This document shows, piece by piece, positions 1 to 6,365 of a stretch of DNA of 18,394 nt. The position numbers were made by a program, and so were the translations under genes. The stretch's first letter is position 1. Every line of letters begins with the position of its first letter. Below the pieces are notes generated by a model, which made no database searches, was not told the DNA's origin, and saw only the letters and a program-made list of their open reading frames with translations. The stretch lies in assembly GCA_050010815.1 (NCBI GenBank), contig JBEKKH010000079.1, positions 1 through 18,394 of the forward strand. The letters run 5' to 3'. This stretch comes from Palsa-504 sp050010815 (GTDB lineage: Bacteria; Actinomycetota; Actinomycetes; Streptosporangiales; Streptosporangiaceae).

Positions 1-530
1 ATGCTCAGCCCGATTTCCGCCGCGACGTCTTCGGCACGCGCCCGCGGGTCGGCCAGCAGGACCGCGGCCTGGGTGGCGGCCGGGTCGGGGTCGCCGTCGG
101 CGACGAGGGCGGCGGCCAGTTCCAGCGTGCGGATCGCGGCGGTAGCCGGGTCCAGCGTGCCCGGCAGCCGCCGTGCGTCGCGGCGGTGCAGGTCCTGCAG
201 GTCGACGCGCTGGTCGCGGAGCGCGCTCAGCGGGACGCCGAGCGCCGGGCCGCCCGCCTCGGGCCGGAAACGGACGCCGAGGACGACCGTTCCCGTCTTC
301 ATCACGGTGCTGACCGGTCCGGTGTCCGGGCCGGCCACGAACGCTCCCCGGCCCTGCTCCCAGATCAGGTCGCTGCACGCGTCGGGCAGCACCAGGGCGA
401 CCCGGTCCCGGCCGACGTCCGGGGTGACCTGGGCCCACACGCACGCGATGGCATGCCGCAGGCCGGACGGGGCCGGCCATTCCGTATAGCCCGGCGGCAG
501 GTCGCGTACGCGGACAGGCTGATAGGCCAC
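1..530 (-). CDS. AraC-family transcriptional regulator, C-terminus cut off by window edge
   Basis: The minus strand is open from a GTG at 530 to the window edge, giving about 176 residues that begin VAYQPVRVRDLPPGYTEWP. The run GVRFRPEAGGPALGVPLSALRD (about residues 84-105) is typical of the N-terminal sensing domain (DUF6597-like) of actinobacterial AraC regulators. The last visible residues, AEDVAAEIGLS, are the start of an AraC helix-turn-helix. The DNA-binding half therefore lies outside the window. The protein should bind DNA and control nearby genes, perhaps the divergent gene at 601; its ligand is unknown. No clear ribosome-binding site precedes the GTG, so the start is uncertain. A plus-strand frame over the same DNA is Ser/Arg-rich and looks like a shadow. 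Confidence 0.8.
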   Translation of the reverse strand, partial: MAYQPVRVRDLPPGYTEWPAPSGLRHAIACVWAQVTPDVGRDRVALVLPDACSDLIWEQGRGAFVAGPDTGPVSTVMKTGTVVLGVRFRPEAGGPALGVPLSALRDQRVDLQDLHRRDARRLPGTLDPATAAIRTLELAAALVADGDPDPAATQAAVLLADPRARAEDVAAEIGLS

Positions 531-573
531 CCAGTCAGGATGCCACGGCGGTGGCCGTTTCGTTCAATACGGG

Positions 574-586
574 ACGGCCCGGCCGT
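574..586. promoter_or_regulatory. 13-bp palindrome between divergent genes
   Basis: ACGGCC-C-GGCCGT is a perfect palindrome with 6-bp arms. It lies 14 bp before the ATG at 601 and 44 bp upstream of the AraC-type start at 530. It could be an operator for the AraC-type regulator, but short GC palindromes arise by chance in DNA of this composition. No convincing -35/-10 pair was found in the gap. Confidence 0.25.
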
Positions 587-600
587 GCTGTGATGGCCTG

Positions 601-1500
601 ATGAACGCTCCTGACTTTGATGCCGCGGCCACCTTCATCGCCGCGAACGCGAGGATCCTCGACCGGCGCCGGTTCCAGCGGCTGTTCGGCGACGGCGCCG
701 CCCAGCCGGTGCGGGACGCGGTGGCCGCCTACCGCAACGACGACGGCGGGTTCGGGCACGCCCTCGAGCCCGACTGCCGCGCCCCTGGCAGCCAGCCGCT
801 GGCCGTCGAGATGGCGTTTCGGATCATGGACGAGGCCGACGCGTGGGACGACACCCTGGTCCGGGGTGCGTGTGACTGGCTGGAGGCGGTCGCCCCGGCC
901 GGGGGCGGGGCGGCCTTCGTGGAAACGACGCTGTCCGGCTGGTCGCACGCGCCATGGTGGCAGCCCGAGGAGGGCCATCCGGCGTCGGTAACCGCCACCG
1001 GTCTGATCGCGGGCAGGCTGCACGCCCGGGACGTCCGCCATCCCTGGCTCGACCGGGCCACCGAGGTGATGTGGACCAGGATCGACCGCCTCGCCAGATC
1101 GGGCGGCGGCGAGCTACCCGACGGCCCGGGCGGCGGCTACGAGATGTTCGGCGTGCTCGGCTTCCTGCAGCACGTGCCCGAACGCGAGCGGGCGAGGGAG
1201 ACGTTCGGCCGGGTCGGCCCGCTGATCCTCGACCGGCATATGGTGGCCCTCGATCCGGAGACACCCGGCGAGGTACATTTCCCGCTGGACTTCGCGCCCG
1301 AGCCGGATTCGCTGGCCCGCGAGCTGTTCGACGAGGCGACCATCAAGGGGCACCTGGACCACCTGGCCCAGGCCCAGCGCGAGGACGGCGGCTGGATGTT
1401 CAACTGGCTGACCTGGTCACCGACCGCGGAACGGGACTGGCGCGGCTTCCTCACCGTTGATGCGCTGCGCGTCCTGCACGCCAACGGCCGCTGGGGCTAG
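601..1500 (+). CDS. Alpha/alpha-toroid (prenyltransferase/squalene-cyclase repeat-like) protein
   Basis: The 299-residue protein carries two QW-like repeats of the terpenoid cyclase/prenyltransferase toroid fold. One is near residues 44-57 (YRNDDGGFGHALEPD); the other is near 258-285 (AQREDGGWMFNWLTW, then a repeat-like helix). Full cyclases are about twice this length and have a DxDD or equivalent acidic motif, which I do not see. This is probably a short single-barrel relative of unknown substrate, as is common in Actinobacteria, and not a working terpene cyclase. The protein is cytosolic, with no signal peptide. It is transcribed away from the truncated AraC-type gene, which may regulate it. 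The ATG at 601 has no obvious Shine-Dalgarno sequence. It converges on the CGNR gene with a 23-bp gap. Confidence 0.8.
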   Translation: MNAPDFDAAATFIAANARILDRRRFQRLFGDGAAQPVRDAVAAYRNDDGGFGHALEPDCRAPGSQPLAVEMAFRIMDEADAWDDTLVRGACDWLEAVAPAGGGAAFVETTLSGWSHAPWWQPEEGHPASVTATGLIAGRLHARDVRHPWLDRATEVMWTRIDRLARSGGGELPDGPGGGYEMFGVLGFLQHVPERERARETFGRVGPLILDRHMVALDPETPGEVHFPLDFAPEPDSLARELFDEATIKGHLDHLAQAQREDGGWMFNWLTWSPTAERDWRGFLTVDALRVLHANGRWG

Positions 1501-1523
1501 TGGCGCACATGGGACCGCACGGA

Positions 1524-2069
1524 CTAACGACAATGGGCGGCTCCTCGCCGGCGGTGTTGCCGCTCCAGCCAGCCGCACGGACTCTCGGCGTGCCATCGCT
1601 GCGACCTCGACCGGGTCGTGTCGAAGAACAGCAGGTCGCATTCCTTCCGCTGGCACTGGCGGAGGCGGCTCACGTCGATGCCGTCGAACTCGCTGATGAC
1701 GCGACGGGCCAACCCGGCCACCGGATCGGCGTCGTGCCAGTTCATCTCGCTCCGCGCGGCACGGCCGCTGATGACCAGCTGCACCGTCCCGGTGCAGCCT
1801 GCGGCCAGCTCGTTGACGATGCCGACGACGTGGCTGGCCGGCGCCCGGCCGAGGGCCAGGCCATCCGCGAGTTCGGAAGTCGCGTCGGCGAGCCGGGTCA
1901 GAGCCGGAAGGTCGCCCTGGGTGAGGCCGGAGATGGCCACCCCATCCTCGGCCAGCGCCCGCTGCGCCTGACCCGCATCGGCGAACGGAGCCCGGGGCGC
2001 GGTGTCCCAGCGGCGTCGCCGCTGGAGGTTGGCCAAGGCGACCAGCACGGACGGGTTTATCGCGTTCAC
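1524..2069 (-). CDS. CGNR zinc-finger (ABATE-domain) regulator with a divergent finger
   Basis: The 181-residue protein has an ABATE-like N-terminal region (about 1-130) and a C-terminal finger: RLRQCQRKECDLLFFDTTRS followed by RSQRWHAESPCGWLERQHRRR. Known family members read C-x4-C-x(n)-RWC-x4-CGNR-x-K. Here the pairs are C139/C144 and H160/C165, so the third ligand is His instead of Cys, and CGNR has become CGWL. The basic tail remains. Proteins of this family are thought to be DNA-binding regulators. Its ATG overlaps the stop of the upstream ABM gene as ATGA (2066-2069), so the two are translationally coupled. The family assignment is secure; whether the altered finger still binds zinc is not. 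Confidence 0.82.
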   Translation of the reverse strand: MNAINPSVLVALANLQRRRRWDTAPRAPFADAGQAQRALAEDGVAISGLTQGDLPALTRLADATSELADGLALGRAPASHVVGIVNELAAGCTGTVQLVISGRAARSEMNWHDADPVAGLARRVISEFDGIDVSRLRQCQRKECDLLFFDTTRSRSQRWHAESPCGWLERQHRRRGAAHCR

Positions 2070-2350
2070 CCGGCGGCGACGAACCGGCGTCTCGGACGGG
2101 ACACCAGGCGGTTGGCCTCGACCGCGTTCGGATGGCCCGCATACTCGGCGAGCACCTGGTCGGCGTGTTCCCGGCTTTCCCAGCGGCTCACCACCAGCAG
2201 ATGACCGGGATCGTCGAGATCCTGCAGCAGCTCATGCCCGATGTAGCCGCCGTAACCCTGCATGTCCTGCCAGATGCGTTCGGTCACCGCCCGGCCTGCT
2301 GCGCTTGCCTCCGGCGGAAACTGAGACTCCCAGATGGAGTAAACAGCCAT
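2066..2350 (-). CDS. Antibiotic biosynthesis monooxygenase (ABM)-family protein
   Basis: This small 94-residue protein starts MAVYSIWESQFPPEAS and has the dimeric ferredoxin-like ABM pattern: an N-terminal beta strand, a helix (GRAVTERIWQDM), GYIGHELLQDLDDPGHLLVVSRWES and a C-terminal helix HADQVLAEYAG. Members include cofactor-free monooxygenases that oxidise aromatic polyketides or quinones, and many of unknown role. The ATG at 2350 is preferred because GGGAGG lies about 6 nt upstream; a GTG at 2371 in the same frame lacks such a site and falls inside the upstream inverted repeat. It is the first gene of an operon with the CGNR-type regulator, which may sense the same compound or stress and control the operon. 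Confidence 0.82.
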   Translation of the reverse strand: MAVYSIWESQFPPEASAAGRAVTERIWQDMQGYGGYIGHELLQDLDDPGHLLVVSRWESREHADQVLAEYAGHPNAVEANRLVSRPRRRFVAAG

Positions 2351-2366
2351 CGGACCTCCCTCGGTC

Positions 2367-2397
2367 GTCACGGTCTAACTATAGCTTAGACCGTGAC
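2367..2397. promoter_or_regulatory. 31-bp inverted repeat, probable operator of the ABM-CGNR operon
   Basis: The plus strand reads GTCACGGTCTAA, a 7-nt centre CTATAGC, then TTAGACCGTGAC. The 12-bp arms are a perfect inverted repeat. It lies 17 bp upstream of the ABM start codon and covers the predicted -10 box. Size and position fit a dimeric repressor site (TetR, MarR or GntR type, or the CGNR protein itself). The sequence is AT-richer than its surroundings. Confidence 0.7.
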
Positions 2398-2407
2398 ATG
2401 ACGTCAG
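2378..2407 (-). promoter_or_regulatory. Promoter of the ABM-CGNR operon
   Basis: On the minus strand TATAGT (2378-2383) is a good -10 box. CTGACG (2402-2407) lies 18 bp upstream as a 4/6 match to the -35 consensus. Transcription would start about 7 nt past the -10, leaving a leader of roughly 20 nt that contains the GGGAGG ribosome-binding site. The -10 lies within the inverted repeat at 2367-2397, so a bound regulator would block RNA polymerase. Confidence 0.5.
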
Positions 2408-2429
2408 AGCACGGCATGGCGGGCCATTG

Positions 2430-2868
2430 TCAGGACCCGGAGTTCCATAGGGCATCGATCGGGAGGGCGCGCAGGCGGTCTCCGAAGGGAAGAGTCTGCT
2501 GTCCGGTGTAGAGGACGTACCCGGCTACCAGCCGCGAGCCCAGCCGCTGGGCGATGTGGCGCAGACCGGCCAGGTCCTCGCTGCGGACGGTCGCTCCGGC
2601 CTTCACCTCGATGGCGACCACCCGGCCATCAGGGGTTTCCAGGATGGCGTCTACCTCGACCTTGTCCTTGGTACGGTAGTGATAGAGGCGTGCGCGTTCC
2701 TGGCACCAGGTGAGCTGGCGGGCCAGTTCCATGAGCACGAATGTCTCGATCATGGGTCCGGCTGCCCCGTCGGGTTCGCCAAGGCGCGTGGCGTCCTGGC
2801 CAAGCAGGTGCGAGGCAATGCCGGTGTCGGTGAAAGCTAGCTTGGGCGTTCCGATAGCCCGCTGGGCC
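2430..2868 (-). pseudogene. AAA/DUF4143 ATPase, C-terminal fragment separated by the IS110 element
   Basis: This fragment encodes the DUF4143 C-terminal domain of the ATPase whose first part lies at 4428-5245. Read on the minus strand from the insertion point it gives AQRAIGTPKLAFTDTGIAS, then a helix, then METFVLMEL-type sequence (MIETFVLMELARQ) and EVDAILETPDGRVVAIEVKAG. The last segment has the D...ExK pattern of a PD-(D/E)xK-like fold. Joined to the other fragment through the shared GCC it makes one open frame of 418 codons plus stop, the usual length for this family. An ATG at 2753 could start a 107-residue remnant, but no ribosome-binding site supports it. Confidence 0.85.
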
Positions 2869-2948
2869 TGGCCCCCTAATGGGGTTTACCGGGTCAGTCC
2901 CGCGCCGAACACCAGCCCCGTGAGGAGCAGGAGTTCGTGAGGGGTGCA

Positions 2949-3126
2949 GACTCGGTGCCGGCAGCCGCTGGCGGGTGAGCACCGCAATTGCCCCCAGGAG
3001 CACGTGAGTCCTATGGTCAGATCGTGCCCCCGCCAGTGTGTCCGGGAGACATGACCGCTATTGGGCTGTCGTGCCCGCCGCGTGCGGCGTGAGCACTGAT
3101 CCATTAGGGCGCGAGCCGTTCTCCCG
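2949..3126 (+). ncRNA. Predicted IS110 bridge RNA (target- and donor-binding loops)
   Basis: The noncoding left end folds by eye into two stem-loops with internal loops, in the order known for IS110 bridge RNAs. Target loop: GACTC/GAGTC (2949-2953 with 3006-3010) and GTGC/GCAC (2955-2958 with 3000-3003) close it; a GCGG/CCGC hairpin (2971-2985) caps it. Its 5' side holds CCGCTGG (2965-2971), identical to the target left of the insertion. Its 3' side holds CCCAGG (2993-2998), which pairs with CTTGGG right of it. Donor loop: CGGGAGA/TCTCCCG (3043-3049 with 3120-3126) and CGC/GCG close it; hairpin CGCCG/CGGCG (3076-3089) caps it. UUGGGCU (3061-3067) and CCAUUAGGG (3101-3109) match the element's right and left ends. 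RNA ends are unknown; it may begin upstream of 2949. Confidence 0.72.
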
Positions 3127-3181
3127 CAGGCTGCCGTGACCAGTCGTTCCGTAGTGGTGCTATGCGAGGAGAAATGACACG

Positions 3182-4417
3182 TTGCTGTTCGTCGGGGATG
3201 ACTGGTCAGAGGAGCACCACGATGTGGAACTCCAGGATGAGACGGGTCGCAAGCTGGCCGCCAGGCGGCTGCCGGAAGGCGCGGCCGGGATCGCCCGGCT
3301 GCATGAGCTGATCGCCGCGCACCTGGAACAGGACGGCGATCCCGGCCAGGTGGCGATCGCGATCGAGACCGACCGGGGACTGTGGGTACAGGCACTGACC
3401 GCGGCCGGCTACCAGGTCTACGGGCTCAACCCTAAGCAGGTCGCGCGGTTCAAGGAGCGCTACAACCTCTCGGGCGCCAAGAGCGACGCCGCAGACGCGC
3501 ACGCCCTGGCTGACATGGTCCGCGCCGAACGGCACCAGCTGCGGGCCGTGGCCGCCGACACCCCCGGTGCCCAGGCGATCAAGGTGGTCGCCCGCGCGCA
3601 CCAGACGCTGATCTGGGAACGGACCCGGCACACGCTGCGGCTGCGCTCGGCCCTGCGGGAGTTCTTCCCCGCCGCGGTCGTAGCCTACGCCGGCCTGGAC
3701 CTGACCGGTGCGGACACCCTGGAGCTGCTGGCCAGGGCCCCCGGCCCGGAGGCCGCGGCGAAGCTCACGGCCGCCCAGATCAGCGCCGCGCTGAAGCGGG
3801 CACGCCGGCACGACGTGCCCGCCAGGACCCAGGCGATCAAGGACGCGCTGCGTGCCCCGCAGCTGGCCCAGCCCGCCGCGATCACCGCCGCCTATGCCGC
3901 CGTGGTGCAGGCCGCCGCCGCGGTCCTGACCACGCTCAATGAGCAGATCACGCGGCTGGAGACGCAGGTGGAGGCCCATTTTCCGCAGCACCCGGACGCT
4001 GAGATCTACCTGTCCCAGCCCGGCATCGGGTCCGTCAACGGCGCCCGGGTGCTCGCCGAGTTCGGTGACGCCACCGGCCGCTACGCCTCCGCGAAAGCCC
4101 GCAAGAACTACGCCGGGTCTAGCCCCATCACCCGCGCGTCCGGGCGCAGCAAAGTCGTCCTGGCACGGTTCATCCGCAACACCCGGCTCGCCGACGCCCT
4201 GCAATCCCAGGCCCTCTCTGCGCTAACCGCATCCCCCGGAGCCCGCGGCTACTACGACAAGCAGCGCGCCCGCGGCATCGGCCACAACGCCGCACTTCGC
4301 CACCTCAGCAACCGCCTCGTCGGCATCCTGCACGGCTGCCTGAAGACCGGCACCCGCTATGACGAGGCAACCGCCTGGCCAGGCGCCGTCGCGCATGCTG
4401 AACCCCTCGCAGCTTGA
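3182..4417 (+). CDS. IS110-family transposase (DEDD RuvC-like plus serine domain)
   Basis: The 411-residue protein has the two domains of IS110 recombinases. The N-terminal RuvC-like domain starts LFVGDDWSEEHHDVEL and contains D6/D7, E62 (AIETDRGLW) and the KSDAADAHALAD block (D102, D105) as candidate acidic residues. The C-terminal Tnp20 domain contains QPGIGSVNGARVLAEFGD and KNYAGSSPITRASGRSK, with the probable catalytic serine at 313 or 314. The enzyme is known to work with a bridge RNA that pairs with target and donor DNA. Translation appears to start at TTG 3182, with GAGGAG about 11 nt upstream; the nearby ATG at 3174 is in another frame. No frameshift or stop interrupts the gene, so it may be active. 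Its stop codon overlaps a TTGACA at the element's right end. Confidence 0.93.
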   Translation: MLFVGDDWSEEHHDVELQDETGRKLAARRLPEGAAGIARLHELIAAHLEQDGDPGQVAIAIETDRGLWVQALTAAGYQVYGLNPKQVARFKERYNLSGAKSDAADAHALADMVRAERHQLRAVAADTPGAQAIKVVARAHQTLIWERTRHTLRLRSALREFFPAAVVAYAGLDLTGADTLELLARAPGPEAAAKLTAAQISAALKRARRHDVPARTQAIKDALRAPQLAQPAAITAAYAAVVQAAAAVLTTLNEQITRLETQVEAHFPQHPDAEIYLSQPGIGSVNGARVLAEFGDATGRYASAKARKNYAGSSPITRASGRSKVVLARFIRNTRLADALQSQALSALTASPGARGYYDKQRARGIGHNAALRHLSNRLVGILHGCLKTGTRYDEATAWPGAVAHAEPLAA

Positions 4418-4419
4418 CA
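4414..4419 (+). promoter_or_regulatory. Outward-facing -35 box at the IS110 right end
   Basis: A perfect TTGACA overlaps the transposase stop codon and points out of the element. In the inserted state nothing resembling a -10 follows at 16-18 nt. In a circular intermediate joined through GCC it would face CCTAAT (14 nt) or TAATGG (16 nt) from the left end. Junction promoters of this kind are known in circularising IS elements. Confidence 0.45.
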
Positions 4420-4427
4420 TTTAAGCC

Positions 4428-5245
4428 CTTGGGATGTCTGACCAGGCGGGGATCTGCTTGATAAGGAAAACGGCCGACAGCAGTTCGAGGTAGCGGTTCA
4501 GCGTGGTCCGGGGTATGCCGGATGCTGTCGCGAGCGTCGCGGGGACGAGCAGCCCGCCGGAACGACCGGCCAGTAGTGCTAGCAGCCGGCGCAGGTCGCC
4601 GCGGCGCTCGATGGCCGCTAGCTCCTTGACGTCACGTTCGATCAGGTTCGTCAGGTAGGAGTCGAAGAAGGCGGCGCGGCGGCGCGGTGACCGGCGGATT
4701 GCCTCAGGGTAGCCACCTCGGACCACGCGGTCGAGATAGTCGCGCTTGCGCATCGTGGAGGTCCGGGACAAGCCCGGGCCGCGGCTGAAGGCGGCGTCCG
4801 CGAAGGCGTCGGGCGACCGTTCCAGCTCGCCCTGGGAGAACGGCCACAGCTCGATGATCTCCATCCGGCCCGGCAGGGCATCGGGGAGCCCACGCAGCGC
4901 CAGCACCTGGGCGGACCCGGTGAGCAGGAACTGCCCGGGACGTGGGTCGGTATCGACGGCCACCTTGATCGACCGGAACAGCCACGGAGCCAGCTGGACC
5001 TCATCGATCACCATGAGCCCGTCATGCTCGACAAAGCCAGCCGGATCGTCCTGGGCAGCCCGCAGGGTGGCCGGATCGTCCAGAAGGCGGACCACGGTGT
5101 TCGGGTGCTCCAGGGCAGTGATCCTGGCCAGGGTGCTCTTGCCGGCTTGCCTGGCGCCGTTAAGCGTGACGACACGCGTATCGGCCAGGGCCTCGGTCAC
5201 GAGGCTCTCCGCCCGGCGCGATAGCAGACCACCGCTCTGATCCAT
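4428..5245 (-). pseudogene. AAA (AAA_14) ATPase, N-terminal fragment interrupted by IS110
   Basis: The fragment holds the ATPase core: Walker A GARQAGKST (about residues 30-38), Walker B LMVIDEVQ (77-84), LLTGSAQVLAL (sensor-like) and the RGGYPEAIRRS segment typical of AAA_14/DUF4143 proteins. It runs into the element and would stop at a TAA inside it after IPAWSDIPRA. The missing end lies at 2430-2868. I choose ATG 5245 (MDQSGGLLSRRAESL) because family members have short N-termini and because CATACT sits at -12 to -7, suiting a leaderless transcript; ATG 5275 is an alternative. The frame stays open to 5515 but that part does not look coding. The cellular role of this family is poorly known. 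Confidence 0.85.
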
Positions 5246-5525
5246 CTCATAAGTATGGTCCGGATAGGCGGTCATGATGGTCAGATGGCCGCACAACACG
5301 CGGACACTTGGACGCATGATATGTGGACATCTGGCCGCTAGTTTCATGGTCGCCTGGCCGTCCGGCGACAGCCGGTGGCACGGCGCTGCTGGGTGATACC
5401 GGGGCACGCACCACGGTTCGTTCGGGATAAATATGACGGCAGTCGGCTCGGGCCCTCGCCGCGGCTCACGACATGAGCTGTGACGACATCGTGTCCGAGG
5501 CGGGCCAGGCGCCAAGCTCGGCTTG
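5246..5525. other. Intergenic stretch between the hydrolase and the ATPase
   Basis: About 280 bp lie between two minus-strand genes. The frame of the ATPase remains open through most of it (to 5515) but gives a Pro/Arg/Cys-rich sequence with no family likeness. The only promoter hint is CATACT just before the ATG at 5245. Two ACGACAT copies occur near 5468-5490. I see no terminator with a T-tract and no RNA gene. Confidence 0.4.
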
Positions 5526-6365
5526 CTATGGGGTGTGGGTCGCGGTGAAGGCCAGCAGGGGCACGGCGGTCCGCGGCGGATCCTCGAGGTTGGGTGAGTG
5601 CCCGAGACCGGGCAGCAGCTCGACGGTCGCGCCGGGAACGGCGCGGTACTCGGCGGCGGACGAGGAGGGCCATCTGCGGTCGTCCTCGCCGAAGATCACC
5701 AGCAGCGGCTTGCCGATCCTCGCCAGCCGGTCCGGGAGGGCCTGCTCCTCCAGATAGGCGCGGACCGCCTGCGATGTCGCGGCGAACACGCGGAGGTCCA
5801 TGCCGCGCGCCTCGTCCACGAACGGCTGGGGGATCTCGTAGCCCGCACCGAACGCGGGGCTCATGATCTGACGGAGTTGCTCGTCGGTCAGATCCGGCCA
5901 CTGCGCCGGCCCGATGGCGATCTCGTCCGCGATGTAGGCGGCCATGCTGGGGCCGGTGTTGATGAGCGCGACCGCGGTCACCAGGTCGGGTCGTTGCCCG
6001 GCCAGGGCGGTGGCGACCAGGCCGCCGCTGGAATGGCCGACGACGATGACGGGCCCGGCGCCGAGCCGCTCCAGGGCCGCACCGACCCGGCGAGCCTGGT
6101 CCGGGATCGCGTAGCTCGCTCCGTCCGGTTTGGCTGACCGGCCGCATCCGAGCAGGTCGATCCGGATGACGCGATGAGATCCGGCCAACAGCGGAACCAG
6201 CGGGTCCCACGTCCGCAGCGACGCGGCGGTCCCGTGGATGAGCAGGAGGGCGGGAGCGTCGCGGGGGCCGTCCTGGCCCACGTGGAGCTCGTCGCCGGCC
6301 AGCGGCCGGGCCGGGTCCTCGGCGGCGGTGGCGGGCAGGCGCGACTTGTCGTGGGAAGCAGTCAT
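5526..6365 (-). CDS. Alpha/beta-hydrolase fold protein
   Basis: The 279-residue protein has a complete alpha/beta hydrolase core. HGTAAS (44-49) forms the oxyanion region; GHSSGG (110-115) carries the nucleophile S112; FGEDDRRW (225-232) carries the acid, D228 or D229; and GLGHSPNLE (253-261) carries H256. The region 140-210 is a helical cap. Such enzymes hydrolyse esters, epoxides, lactones or C-C bonds, and the substrate cannot be told from sequence. It is cytosolic. The start ATG 6365 gives MTASHDKSRLPATAAEDPARPL. The frame continues upstream to 6530 but that extension overlaps the divergent AraC gene and looks noncoding. No Shine-Dalgarno sequence is visible. It shares a CATG with the divergent AraC regulator, its likely controller. 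Confidence 0.88.
   Translation of the reverse strand: MTASHDKSRLPATAAEDPARPLAGDELHVGQDGPRDAPALLLIHGTAASLRTWDPLVPLLAGSHRVIRIDLLGCGRSAKPDGASYAIPDQARRVGAALERLGAGPVIVVGHSSGGLVATALAGQRPDLVTAVALINTGPSMAAYIADEIAIGPAQWPDLTDEQLRQIMSPAFGAGYEIPQPFVDEARGMDLRVFAATSQAVRAYLEEQALPDRLARIGKPLLVIFGEDDRRWPSSSAAEYRAVPGATVELLPGLGHSPNLEDPPRTAVPLLAFTATHTP

Larger units (their letters stand above)
2869..4427 (+). mobile_element. IS110-family insertion sequence, about 1.56 kb
   Basis: The boundaries were found by rebuilding the interrupted ATPase. GCC occurs at 2866-2868 and again at 4425-4427. Removing 2869-4427 leaves one GCC and restores the ATPase frame exactly (1257 nt from ATG to stop). The element has one DEDD/serine transposase (3182-4417), about 310 nt of noncoding left end, only 10 nt after the stop, and no terminal inverted repeats. 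This is the known design of the IS110 group. The shared trinucleotide contains the short core used for recombination. Exact ends could move by 1-2 nt within GCC. Both structural signals (bridge RNA, TTGACA at the right end) lie within these limits. Confidence 0.85.

Noticed and set aside
1..489. Plus-strand frame opening at base 1
   Set aside because: Ser/Arg/Ala-rich composition with no domain; the minus strand has a clear AraC-type protein over the same bases.
3174..3182. ATG at 3174 as transposase start
   Set aside because: It is in a different frame from the transposase; TTG 3182 gives the family-typical LFVGDDW start.
2866..4430. Alternative empty site joining 2867 directly to 4430
   Set aside because: It also restores the frame (WSDIPAQRAIG, one residue shorter) but leaves no base shared by both ends, while IS110 recombination uses a shared core; the GCC join explains both ends and the guide matches.
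5276..5515. N-terminal extension of the AAA ATPase
   Set aside because: The extension is Pro/Arg/Cys-rich and unlike the short N-termini of AAA_14 proteins.
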